This document shows, in pieces, positions 1-6,370 of a stretch of DNA of 7,387 bases (its first letter is position 1; each line of letters begins with the position of its first letter). The position numbers and the translations under genes were made by a program. Below the pieces are notes generated by a model. That model made no database searches. It was not told the DNA's origin and saw nothing but the letters and a program-made list of their open reading frames with translations. Source of the DNA: Chloroflexota bacterium (GTDB lineage: Bacteria > Chloroflexota > Limnocylindria > Limnocylindrales > CSP1-4). The stretch covers positions 1 through 7,387 of the forward strand of contig JAKAHX010000018.1 of NCBI GenBank assembly GCA_021814735.1, in the 5' to 3' direction.

Positions 1-36
1 CCGCACAAGTGCAGCGGCCGGGCGAACGTCAGCGGG

Positions 37-1065
37 TCATCCGTGCTCGTCCAGGCGCACCGCCTCACCCGACGCGATGGAACGGTACGCTGCATCGACG
101 ATCTCGACCGCGCGGAGCCCGTCGAGGCCGGTCACCGCGGGTTGCCGGTGATCACGTACGACGGCGACGAACTCCTCGAGCATCCCCAGGTCAGCATCGG
201 GGCCCCAGGCGCGCCACGAGATCCCGGCGTCGCGCGTGCCGTAGACCGCGAGGCGCTGGCGGAACGCATCGACCCGGAAGGCTCCGCCGGACCCGACAGC
301 GTTGATCGAAAGGCCACCCCAGGCCGGATAGGAGCGCGGCTTGCTCCAGCTGCAGTCGATGGTCGCGAGCACGTCGTTCGCGAACCGCAGCGAAACCAGG
401 CCGCCCGTCTCGACACCTGCGAATTGTTCCTGCAGGATCCGGTTCGCGACCGCGTATACCTCAATCACCTCGGAGTCGAGGATCCAGCGATAGAGGTCCG
501 CGAGGTGTACGACGTGGTCGGTCACCGCTCCACCGCCGGAAAGCGCTGGGTCCACGAACCAAGGCGCGTGGATATCCGGCATCGTCCCGGTGTTCGCGCC
601 CTCGAGAAAGACTGGGATGCCGAGTGCTCCGGATCGTACGGTGGCTTCCAGTGCCCGCACGGCAGGGCTCCACCGCATGGGGAACGCTGTCATCAGACGC
701 ACGCCAGCTCGCTCGCAGGCCTCCACGATGGCGAACGCATCCTCCACCGTTGTCGCCAGTGGCTTCTCGCAGAGGACCTGTACGCCTGCCTCCGCCGCGA
801 GTTCCGCCAGTTGGCGGTGGCGCGTATTGGCCGACGCGATCACGACGCCGTCGACGCGCTCCAACAGTTCTTCGACGTCGTCGAACGCCCGGGTCCCCAC
901 TGGCTCGGCGGCGGCGGCGGCGCGCCTCCGGTCGTGATCCCACACTCCGACCATGCGCACATCGGTCATCTTTGCAAGGAGTGCGATGTAGGTCGGGGCG
1001 TGTACGTGCTCTGCCGACAGGATCCCGATGCGCACCGGCGCCCGATCATTCCGGTCGCTGGTCAT
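37..1065 (-). CDS. Gfo/Idh/MocA family NAD(P)-dependent oxidoreductase (third gene of operon)
   Basis: This is a 342-residue cytosolic dehydrogenase of the Gfo/Idh/MocA family, which uses NAD(P) to oxidise or reduce hydroxyl or keto groups, mostly on sugars, inositols and related polyols. An N-terminal Rossmann domain spans about residues 11-125 and an alpha/beta C-terminal domain about 130-335. The family's EKP motif is at 100-102, with K101 the expected catalytic lysine. The usual Asp/His pair is present as D183 and H187 in a GGGAVTDHVVH segment. The Rossmann entry is unusual: residues 14-26 read GILSAEHVHAPTY instead of GxGxxG, so cofactor binding may differ. The ATG at 1065 was chosen because GGGAGGAA lies 5 bases upstream and because it overlaps the stop of the preceding gene by one base (TGATG). 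The open frame continues upstream to 1521, but only as a shadow inside that gene. Family assignment is firm; the substrate is unknown. Confidence 0.9.
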   Translation of the reverse strand: MTSDRNDRAPVRIGILSAEHVHAPTYIALLAKMTDVRMVGVWDHDRRRAAAAAEPVGTRAFDDVEELLERVDGVVIASANTRHRQLAELAAEAGVQVLCEKPLATTVEDAFAIVEACERAGVRLMTAFPMRWSPAVRALEATVRSGALGIPVFLEGANTGTMPDIHAPWFVDPALSGGGAVTDHVVHLADLYRWILDSEVIEVYAVANRILQEQFAGVETGGLVSLRFANDVLATIDCSWSKPRSYPAWGGLSINAVGSGGAFRVDAFRQRLAVYGTRDAGISWRAWGPDADLGMLEEFVAVVRDHRQPAVTGLDGLRAVEIVDAAYRSIASGEAVRLDEHG

Positions 1066-2102
1066 CACGCTTCCTCCCGCGGGAGTCGCACCACGCGCCC
1101 AGTCCGTGCCGACTCGTCCGCCGCCAGAGCGAGCCGCAGGGCCTCGACACCATCGATCGCACTCACGCGGGGTTCGATGCCGTCGCGGATGGCCCTGGCG
1201 AACTCGGCAAGCTCGAGCCGGAATGGGTCTCCAGCCAGGCCTGTGTCGGCCATCGCGGTGACCGCACCAGCGGCGGAAGCCTCGAGCAGTGACGGCGCCA
1301 CCGGGCTGGTCAGGTCGGAATCGTGTTCGATCAGGCCGTGCGAGCCGGCGATCTCGAAGGCGGTCCGGAACGTGGGCGGGGCATAACCCCAGGACGCGGA
1401 CACGTGGCTGATGGCACCAGACCGGTGTGTGAGGAGGGCCACGGCATGGTCGACGCCGACCTCCGGCCGGACGACACCAGCCGAGCGGCAGTGCACCGCC
1501 ACAACGTCTCCGGCGATCCACCGCGCGAAGTCGAGGTCATGGATCATCAGGTCGAGGACAATGCCTCCCGACCGTGCGTGATCGAAGAACCAGTGTCCGG
1601 CAGGTTGCCGCGGCCGGAAGCTCGCCCGGGTGAGCCGGAGGACGGCCGGTTCCCCGATCGCGCCATCCAGCACGGCTTTCCGAGCCGCTACGTACTCGGG
1701 GAAGAAACGCACCACGTGGGCCGCAAAGAGCCGCACGCCGTGCCGGCGTGCTGCGGCCACCATGGCTTCTGCGTCAGCAAGAGTCCGTGCGATCGGCTTC
1801 TCGCAGATGACATGGCGGCCCGCCCCGGCCGCAGCGATCGCAACAGCGGCGTGTAGGTGGGTCGGCGTGCACACGTCGACGACGGTCGTCCGATCGACAA
1901 GTTCGTCCAGCGACGCCGCCACGGATGCGCCGTGACGCTCGGCGAGCGCGATTGCCCGCGCGCGGTCCACGTCGTGGACCGTCACCCGGGCGCCCTCCGC
2001 CATCCACGCGGCGACGTGCGTCTCCCCGATGAAGCCGGCTCCGACGACGCCGACCCGCATGGGCTGTCGCAGGACGTCGGGCGCCGGGCCAGGGCCGCTC
2101 AC
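1065..2102 (-). CDS. Gfo/Idh/MocA family NAD(P)-dependent oxidoreductase (second gene of operon)
   Basis: This is a 345-residue paralogue-type partner of the downstream oxidoreductase, also Gfo/Idh/MocA. It has a classical dinucleotide-binding motif, GAGFIG at residues 21-26, following MRVGVV. The ribose-binding acidic residue is probably D44 or D46. The catalytic EKP motif is at 101-103 and the Asp/His pair is D184/H188 in GGIVLDLMIHDLD. Length is normal for the family (about 330-390). The assigned start is a GTG at 2102 that overlaps the flavoenzyme stop by 4 bases (GTGA), which favours translational coupling. No good Shine-Dalgarno is visible. An internal ATG at residue 15 (position 2060), directly before the Rossmann strand, is an alternative start and also lacks an RBS. 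Having two divergent family members in one operon suggests successive or reversible redox steps on the same substrate, as in keto-sugar pathways; that is inference. Confidence 0.9.
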   Translation of the reverse strand: MSGPGPAPDVLRQPMRVGVVGAGFIGETHVAAWMAEGARVTVHDVDRARAIALAERHGASVAASLDELVDRTTVVDVCTPTHLHAAVAIAAAGAGRHVICEKPIARTLADAEAMVAAARRHGVRLFAAHVVRFFPEYVAARKAVLDGAIGEPAVLRLTRASFRPRQPAGHWFFDHARSGGIVLDLMIHDLDFARWIAGDVVAVHCRSAGVVRPEVGVDHAVALLTHRSGAISHVSASWGYAPPTFRTAFEIAGSHGLIEHDSDLTSPVAPSLLEASAAGAVTAMADTGLAGDPFRLELAEFARAIRDGIEPRVSAIDGVEALRLALAADESARTGRVVRLPREEA

Positions 2103-4309
2103 GAGGCCGTACCCTGACGGTTCGCTGGTACTTTCCGCAGGTCGCGCACACCGGTTAGCGTCACCATCTGGTGATGCGAATAGGCGGGCGCCTCCTGGCG
2201 GGTCAGCTGGCCCAGGACGTCGATGGGGAGCTCGTTCAGGATTGCGTGGTTCGAATTGAAAAGCATGTGCTCATCCACGTCGAGGCCGAACGCCGACCCC
2301 TCCTTCACGGCGTAGTAAAGGTTGCGGGGACGCACGGAGTCGCCCGCGTTGATGACCGGGATCCCGGCCGCCCGGAGCGCGTCGAACAGCTCGAGCACTG
2401 GCCGCGTGTGGCACGAGACGACGTCGTCCACCTGGAGCGTGGTCCGGTTGAAATCGTGGTCCTCGATCACGACCTCACCCTCACGGACCTCGCGCACCGT
2501 CGCGCTGGTGATGACCGTGACCGGATACTTGTACGGCCGCGAGTTGAGGACCTCCGCGTCAGTCTGGGCGAAGCGCTTGCGTTCCACGTACATGTGGATG
2601 ACCTCGCACTCCGCCGCGAACTCGCGGTTTTCCGTCACGATGGTGACCTGCTTCCCGATACTCCCCAGGAAGGACGCCAAGTCGGTCGCGGCATAGTGGT
2701 CACCCCACAGGAGGACACGCGTGCCCAACTTGTGGAGCGTCCTGGCTCCAGGATGGCAATCGCACGCGATCTTCGGGCAGGCCATCGCCTCTTCGAAAGG
2801 CACGACGCGGTCGCGTTCTCCGAGCACGTCCGGCACGTAGGAGACCGCGCCGGTGGCGTTGAGGACGACGTCGAACTCGCGCAGTTCGTCCACCGTGGGG
2901 GCGTGATCCAGGCGGATCTTGACCTGCAGGTCGAGCAGCTGGTTCCGGATCCAGTCCAGGTACCAGCGCATCTTCTCCTTGCCGGGCACCATGCAACAGT
3001 AGAGGAGGGCGCCGCCCAGCTCCCGGGTCTTCTCAAAGAGCGTGACGTCGTGCCCCCGCTCGGTCGCAATGCGCGCCGCCTCCATCCCAGCGGGTCCGCC
3101 GCCGACGACCGCGACGCGGACGGGCTTCGACGTCCGCTTCATCTGTGCGTAGGCCGGGTTGCCACACGCGGCATTGATGGAGCACTGGATCTCGTGCTTG
3201 GCCATCAGCGACTCCTGCCAGCACCCGCCCAGGCAGGAGATACACTTGCGGATCGACTTGACGCGCCCCAGCTGTGCCTTCACCGGCCAGTAGGGATCCG
3301 CGAGCAACTGTCGGGACAGCCCAACGAGATCCGTCTTGCCCTCGGCGAGGATCTGCTCGCAGTACTCGGGATCCCGAAGTGAGTGGCTGGTGATGACCGG
3401 GATGCGGACCACCGCCTTGACCGCCTCCGCCGCGTACGTCGCCCAGCCCTGCGGATACTGCATCGGATCGAAGCCGGCGCCCGCGCTCTCCTGGATTCCC
3501 TGGCTAATGTCCACGGCAGCGCATCCCGCCCGCTCGAGCATTCGCGCGATCTCGACCCCCTCATCGAGTGTTCGGCCGCCAGGCACGAATTCCTCGAAGG
3601 AGTACCTCACGAGGACCGGGAATGCCCGGCCGCACTTCTTGTGGATCTGGTCCACGATGGCCAGGGTGAAGCGCATCCGGTTTTCGAGTGTGCCGCCAAA
3701 GCGGTCGGTGCGCCGGTTGAGTACCGGGCTCATGAACTCCGAGAGGAGGTATCCATGGGCGGCATGCAACTCGACCGCATCGAACCCGGCTTGCTTGACG
3801 CGCCACGCCGCCTCGGAGAACAGATCGACCAGCTCCAGGATTTCGGGGATTGACGCCTCCCGGATCTCCTTGCCCTTCTCCTCTGCGTTCTCGTAGACGA
3901 TCTCATGCCCCGCCGACCACGGGATCTTGATCACGCGGTCGTTCGCGCCGAGGGTGTTGTAGCGCGGGATGGCGCACTGGCGGCCGGGGTGCTGGAGCTG
4001 GACCGCACACTTCGATCCGTACCGGTGCATGCTCTCGGCGAGCCGTGCCAGGCCCGGGATGTAGTTGTCACCATCGGCGACCAGGCAGGTCACGGTGGGG
4101 CGTCCCGTCTTCATATCCGGCGTGGTCGCGCCCACGATGATGAACCCCGCGCCGCCACGGGCGATGTCCGCGTGGTGGTGGATGTCCCGTTCGCTGACCT
4201 CGCCGTCCGCATGCGACGAGCTGATATCAGTTGGAACATGGACCACGCGGTTGGGGAGCACTAGGTTCCCGAGCTGGATCGGACTGAACAGATGCGGAAA
4301 CGACGACAT
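2099..4309 (-). CDS. FMN/4Fe-4S/FAD oxidoreductase of the 2,4-dienoyl-CoA reductase / trimethylamine dehydrogenase family
   Basis: This 736-residue flavoenzyme heads the operon. Residues 5-350 form an Old-Yellow-Enzyme-like TIM barrel for FMN, with QLQHPGR at 104-110 and HAAHGYLLSEF at 182-192; Y187 sits where the DCR-type catalytic tyrosine is found. A cysteine cluster, C356-x2-C359-x3-C363-x12-C376, fits the family's 4Fe-4S site. An FAD-type Rossmann motif, GGGPAG, is at 403-408, and the closing FAD motif AGDSVRP is at 655-661. The second nucleotide fold (531-560) has WGDHYAA where reductases carry GxGxxG. That resembles the trimethylamine dehydrogenase branch, so NAD(P)H use is uncertain. 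A Cys-rich stretch (C511, C516, C518) and about 55 extra C-terminal residues (about 680-736) are unusual; relatives are usually about 640-680 long. The start at 4309 has GGGAGGAG 4 bases upstream, and the in-frame extension to 4525 has no family similarity. The substrate (enoate, amine or other) cannot be told from sequence alone. Confidence 0.93.
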   Translation of the reverse strand: MSSFPHLFSPIQLGNLVLPNRVVHVPTDISSSHADGEVSERDIHHHADIARGGAGFIIVGATTPDMKTGRPTVTCLVADGDNYIPGLARLAESMHRYGSKCAVQLQHPGRQCAIPRYNTLGANDRVIKIPWSAGHEIVYENAEEKGKEIREASIPEILELVDLFSEAAWRVKQAGFDAVELHAAHGYLLSEFMSPVLNRRTDRFGGTLENRMRFTLAIVDQIHKKCGRAFPVLVRYSFEEFVPGGRTLDEGVEIARMLERAGCAAVDISQGIQESAGAGFDPMQYPQGWATYAAEAVKAVVRIPVITSHSLRDPEYCEQILAEGKTDLVGLSRQLLADPYWPVKAQLGRVKSIRKCISCLGGCWQESLMAKHEIQCSINAACGNPAYAQMKRTSKPVRVAVVGGGPAGMEAARIATERGHDVTLFEKTRELGGALLYCCMVPGKEKMRWYLDWIRNQLLDLQVKIRLDHAPTVDELREFDVVLNATGAVSYVPDVLGERDRVVPFEEAMACPKIACDCHPGARTLHKLGTRVLLWGDHYAATDLASFLGSIGKQVTIVTENREFAAECEVIHMYVERKRFAQTDAEVLNSRPYKYPVTVITSATVREVREGEVVIEDHDFNRTTLQVDDVVSCHTRPVLELFDALRAAGIPVINAGDSVRPRNLYYAVKEGSAFGLDVDEHMLFNSNHAILNELPIDVLGQLTRQEAPAYSHHQMVTLTGVRDLRKVPANRQGTAS

Positions 4310-4414
4310 GAAGCTCCTCCCGTCCCTGCCGGCTCCACCACGTGTCGTGCGCGGGCGCCGGTCGATGCGCCTGCGTTCCGGTCCTCCAGTCTCGATGCAG
4401 GCTCCTGCGTCGGC

Positions 4415-4443
4415 AATGTCACTACCGGCCGAGATACTGTCAG
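4415..4443 (-). promoter_or_regulatory. Weak candidate sigma-70-like promoter for the oxidoreductase operon
   Basis: On the minus strand, CTGACA (4443-4438) is followed after 17 bases by GACATT (4420-4415). The -35 matches TTGACA at 5 of 6 positions, but the -10 matches TATAAT at only 3 of 6. It would give a leader of about 100 bases before the ATG at 4309. Both boxes fall on the 21-bp-spaced repeats, so the similarity could come from the repeat rather than a promoter. Low confidence. Confidence 0.2.
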
Positions 4444-4451
4444 GAGCGGCT
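4415..4451. repeat. Tandem TGTCA half-sites spaced 21 bp: candidate AraC-family operator
   Basis: Two copies of the pattern aNTGTCANNANCGGC start at 4415 and 4436, exactly 21 bp apart (two helical turns). TGTCA is at 4417-4421 and 4438-4442, and CGGC is at 4426-4429 and 4447-4450. Eleven of 15 positions are identical. Two conserved blocks per half-site, repeated in direct orientation at 21 bp, is how many AraC/XylS proteins contact DNA, one block per helix-turn-helix. The binding role is inferred. Confidence 0.4.
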
Positions 4452-4511
4452 GGCGATCCCGTCCCGGAACGTGCACCCACGTCCGGGTGGTGCTCGGAGC
4501 GACGTCTCCCT

Positions 4512-4548
4512 GCCATTCGGCCCACCGTCGCTCTGGGCCATTCGGCCC
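4512..4548. repeat. 12-bp direct repeat pair GCCATTCGGCCC
   Basis: The 12-mer GCCATTCGGCCC occurs perfectly at 4512-4523 and 4537-4548, a start-to-start distance of 25 bp. CC also follows one base after each copy. The second copy sits in a perfect GGGCC-ATTC-GGCCC dyad (4535-4548). It lies about 90-130 bases upstream of the AraC-family start. It could be a second regulator site for autoregulation or simply a local duplication; function is not established. Confidence 0.4.
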
Positions 4549-4629
4549 TCCTGCCCGCCGCCCCATCTGCCGGATCATCCCCGTTACGCCTCGGGGGCCC
4601 ACGGGAGGTGGCCCGCGAGGGGGCAGGAC

Positions 4630-4634
4630 GGAGG
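4630..4634 (+). promoter_or_regulatory. Ribosome binding site fixing the AraC-family GTG start
   Basis: GGAGG lies 6 bases before the GTG at 4641. It decides in favour of this start over the in-frame GTG at 4608 and over the long open frame reaching back to 4065. Confidence 0.7.
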
Positions 4635-4640
4635 TCCCGT

Positions 4641-5582
4641 GTGACGGTCTTCTTCTGGAAGCACGACCTCGACCCGACGTTCCCGCTTTCCGTGCTGGAC
4701 TACGAGACGGCGGATACCGAGGAGCGGCTGCACTGGCATGACTACCTCGAGATCGCGGTCTGTCTGGAAGGCCGTGGTCGCTTCCTCTTTGGGCGCCGAA
4801 GCTACCCCGCGGAACCCGGGGACATCTTCCTCGTCGATAACGCGGAGCCCCACGTGGGCGTCGCCGACAGACCGGGACGTCTCCGCCTCCTGCTCACCCT
4901 GTTCCGGCCCGAGCTCATCGCGGCCCCGGGATGCCGGACATTCGATACCGACTACCTGGCACCGTTCTGGTGCGGGGGCCGCCCGTTCGCCAACCGGCTG
5001 CCCGCCGCCGAGGCCGCGGCATCGGAGTTGCGGCCGATCCTGCTTGAGCTGAAGACCGTCTGGGATCGGGACGAGTCCAGGGACCGGCACCTGCTGGACG
5101 CGAACCTGCGACGAGCCCTGGCCATTCTGGTGCGTCACTCGAGGGCCGCCGAGGTCGATAACGACGACACGTCGCTGGAGAACGTGCGGCACGAGCAGGT
5201 GCTCCCCGTCCTCAGCTACGTAGACGAGCACTTCCGGGAGAGCCTGACGCTGGAGCAGGTGTCGGAGCACGTCCACGTGAGCCCGTCGCGCGTGAGGCAC
5301 CTGTTCAAGGACGTGACCAGCGTCGGGTTCAAGGAGTACGTCACGAATCTGCGGTTGTCCGAGGCGAAGCGTCTCCTCCTGACCAGCAACTCGAGCGTGC
5401 GGGAGGTCGCGTACACAGTCGGCTACACGAACCTGCACCAGTTCTACAAGGTCTTCCAGCGATACGCGTCCATGTCGCCGGCCGACTACCGCCGGTACTA
5501 CACGCGCCCGGGCGAGACGGACGTGCGGTTGCGGCAGGCGACCGGGCTGCGAGCGGAACGACAGGCACAAGCTGCCTGCTGA
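4641..5582 (+). CDS. AraC/XylS-family transcriptional regulator with N-terminal cupin domain
   Basis: This is a 313-residue DNA-binding regulator. The N-terminal part (about 15-95) is a cupin-type sensor with HWHDYLEI at 31-38 and GDIFLVDNAEPH at 60-71, whose histidines and Glu37 match the small-ligand pocket pattern of AraC-family cupins. The C-terminal AraC domain (about 186-287) has two helix-turn-helix units. The first is at about 201-224 (SLTLEQVSEHVHVS start). The second is at about 251-285, with the family signature around VGYTNLHQFYKVF and the closing MSPADYRRYY. A charged tail of about 25 residues follows. Length is typical (270-320). It is transcribed away from the three-enzyme operon with a 331-base shared gap, so it probably controls that operon and perhaps itself. 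The start is GTG, chosen from GGAGG 6 bases upstream. Family is certain; the ligand is unknown. Confidence 0.93.
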   Translation: MTVFFWKHDLDPTFPLSVLDYETADTEERLHWHDYLEIAVCLEGRGRFLFGRRSYPAEPGDIFLVDNAEPHVGVADRPGRLRLLLTLFRPELIAAPGCRTFDTDYLAPFWCGGRPFANRLPAAEAAASELRPILLELKTVWDRDESRDRHLLDANLRRALAILVRHSRAAEVDNDDTSLENVRHEQVLPVLSYVDEHFRESLTLEQVSEHVHVSPSRVRHLFKDVTSVGFKEYVTNLRLSEAKRLLLTSNSSVREVAYTVGYTNLHQFYKVFQRYASMSPADYRRYYTRPGETDVRLRQATGLRAERQAQAAC

Positions 5583-5692
5583 CCCTCGGCACGGCCGGTA
5601 CGGCGCGGATGCCCGCGGCATCGGCATCCGGCGCGGGCATCACGATCGGCCGGACAGGAACCTCCGGGAGGGCCGCTCCCGCGGGTGTGATC
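5583..5692. other. Convergent intergenic region
   Basis: This 110-base gap lies between the AraC-family stop and the TrkA-like stop, with the two genes ending toward each other. It contains the strong hairpin at 5608-5641 and a second small dyad, GGGAG-GGCCG-CTCCC (5666-5680), just past the TrkA-like stop. No gene is visible. Confidence 0.6.
5608..5641. terminator. Candidate bidirectional terminator hairpin
   Basis: GATGCCCGCG (5608-5617) and CGCGGGCATC (5632-5641) form a perfect 10-bp G+C-rich stem with a 14-base loop. It is placed between convergent genes, where a shared terminator is expected. There is no T-run on either side, so it is not a classical intrinsic terminator, although T-less hairpins are common in high-GC bacteria. 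The hexamer GGCATC occurs three times here (5617, 5623, 5636), allowing alternative pairing with GATGCC. Confidence 0.45.
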
Positions 5693-6370
5693 TCAGGCGG
5701 GCGTCTCCGCGCGCTCGCCGATCAGGATGTGCCGGACCTCGTCCTGGCAGTCGGTGCGGCTGAGGGCCACCAGCTTGTCGCCCGGCTGGATCGCGGTGTC
5801 GGGCCGCACTGTCTGCACCACGTCGCCACGGATGATCACGAAGAGGATGCAGCCCTCCGGGAGGACCAGGTCCCGCGCGGTCCGGCCGGCGGCCGGCGAG
5901 TCCGCCTCGATCTGCGCCTCCACCAGTTCCATGTCGCCCGTGGAGAGTTGCGCGAGGTGGAGCAGGTCGTGCACCGGGATGTCCTGCTCGATGGCGCCCA
6001 GCGCCATGCGCGTCGGGTTGATCACCTCGTCCACGCCGAGCCGGCGAAACAGCTCCTCGTTCTTGTTGCTGTTCACGCGGGCGATCGTGCGCGGCACGTC
6101 GAAGTGATGCTTGGCCATCTGGCAGACGACCAGGTTGTCCTCGTCGTCGCCGGTGACCGCCGCCACGATCGACGCCCGGTTGGCGCCTGCCGCCGCCAGG
6201 TGCTTTCCCTCGCACCCGTCGCGGTTCAGCACCACGCTGCCGATCTCGTCGGCGATCTGCGCAGCCCGCCGCGGGTCCTTCTCGAGCAGCACGACCTCGT
6301 GCCCCGATGTGAGGAGCTCGCGGGTCAGGTAGTAGCCCACCTTCCCGCCCCCCACGACGATGATGAACAT
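5693..6370 (-). CDS. trkA: TrkA-family (RCK) protein with TrkA-N and TrkA-C domains
   Basis: This 225-residue cytosolic protein belongs to the RCK (regulator of K+ conductance) family. Residues 1-120 are the TrkA-N Rossmann domain, with GGGKVG at 7-12 and E30 ending the second strand in the position that binds the NAD(H) or nucleotide ribose. The typical ARVN...LGVDEVINP segment is at 97-119. Residues about 140-219 are the TrkA-C ligand domain, ending in a PGDKLVAL strand. Length is normal for a single-unit TrkA, KtrA or CeoB protein (about 215-230). The ATG at 6370 overlaps the upstream gene's stop by one base (TGATG) and has GGAGG 7 bases upstream. RCK proteins form rings that gate K+ channels or transporters in response to nucleotides. 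The partner membrane protein is outside the window, so the transported ion is inferred from the family. Confidence 0.9.
   Translation of the reverse strand: MFIIVVGGGKVGYYLTRELLTSGHEVVLLEKDPRRAAQIADEIGSVVLNRDGCEGKHLAAAGANRASIVAAVTGDDEDNLVVCQMAKHHFDVPRTIARVNSNKNEELFRRLGVDEVINPTRMALGAIEQDIPVHDLLHLAQLSTGDMELVEAQIEADSPAAGRTARDLVLPEGCILFVIIRGDVVQTVRPDTAIQPGDKLVALSRTDCQDEVRHILIGERAETPA

Larger units (their letters stand above)
4310..4640. promoter_or_regulatory. Divergent control region between the oxidoreductase operon and the AraC-family regulator
   Basis: This 331-base non-coding stretch separates two outward-facing genes and must hold both promoters. It contains a 21-bp-spaced TGTCA repeat pair (4415-4451), an interrupted dyad at 4473-4493 (GCACCCAC / GTGGTGC around a 6-base centre), and a 12-bp direct repeat pair (4512-4548). 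In-frame open reading through this region exists on both strands but has no recognisable protein similarity, and good RBSs sit at the two inner starts. No strong sigma-70 consensus is visible. Its size and content fit an AraC-controlled divergent promoter. Confidence 0.6.

Noticed and set aside
43..1386. 447-codon open frame on the plus strand
   Set aside because: It lies antisense to two clear Gfo/Idh/MocA genes with intact motifs. Its translation shows no domain and has the composition typical of high-GC shadow frames.
1066..1521. N-terminal extension of the downstream MocA gene by 152 codons
   Set aside because: It overlaps the upstream MocA gene in another frame and lacks domain content. 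ATG 1065 has a good RBS and a TGATG overlap.
2171..3382. 403-codon open frame on the plus strand
   Set aside because: It is antisense to the flavoenzyme C-terminal half, where FAD and Fe-S motifs are unmistakable. No RBS or recognisable fold.
4310..4525. N-terminal extension of the flavoenzyme by 72 codons
   Set aside because: The added residues are Arg/Gly-rich and unlike the family, which begins just before the LFSPIQLGNLVLPNR segment. A strong RBS precedes ATG 4309.
4065..4640. N-terminal extension of the AraC-family protein by 192 codons
   Set aside because: The extension runs antisense through the start of the flavoenzyme and the whole control region and has no domain. GGAGG before GTG 4641 gives a normal-length protein.
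4584..5627. 347-codon open frame on the minus strand
   Set aside because: It is antisense to the AraC-family gene, rich in V, R, H and Q as expected of a reverse frame of a high-GC gene, with no similarity recognised.
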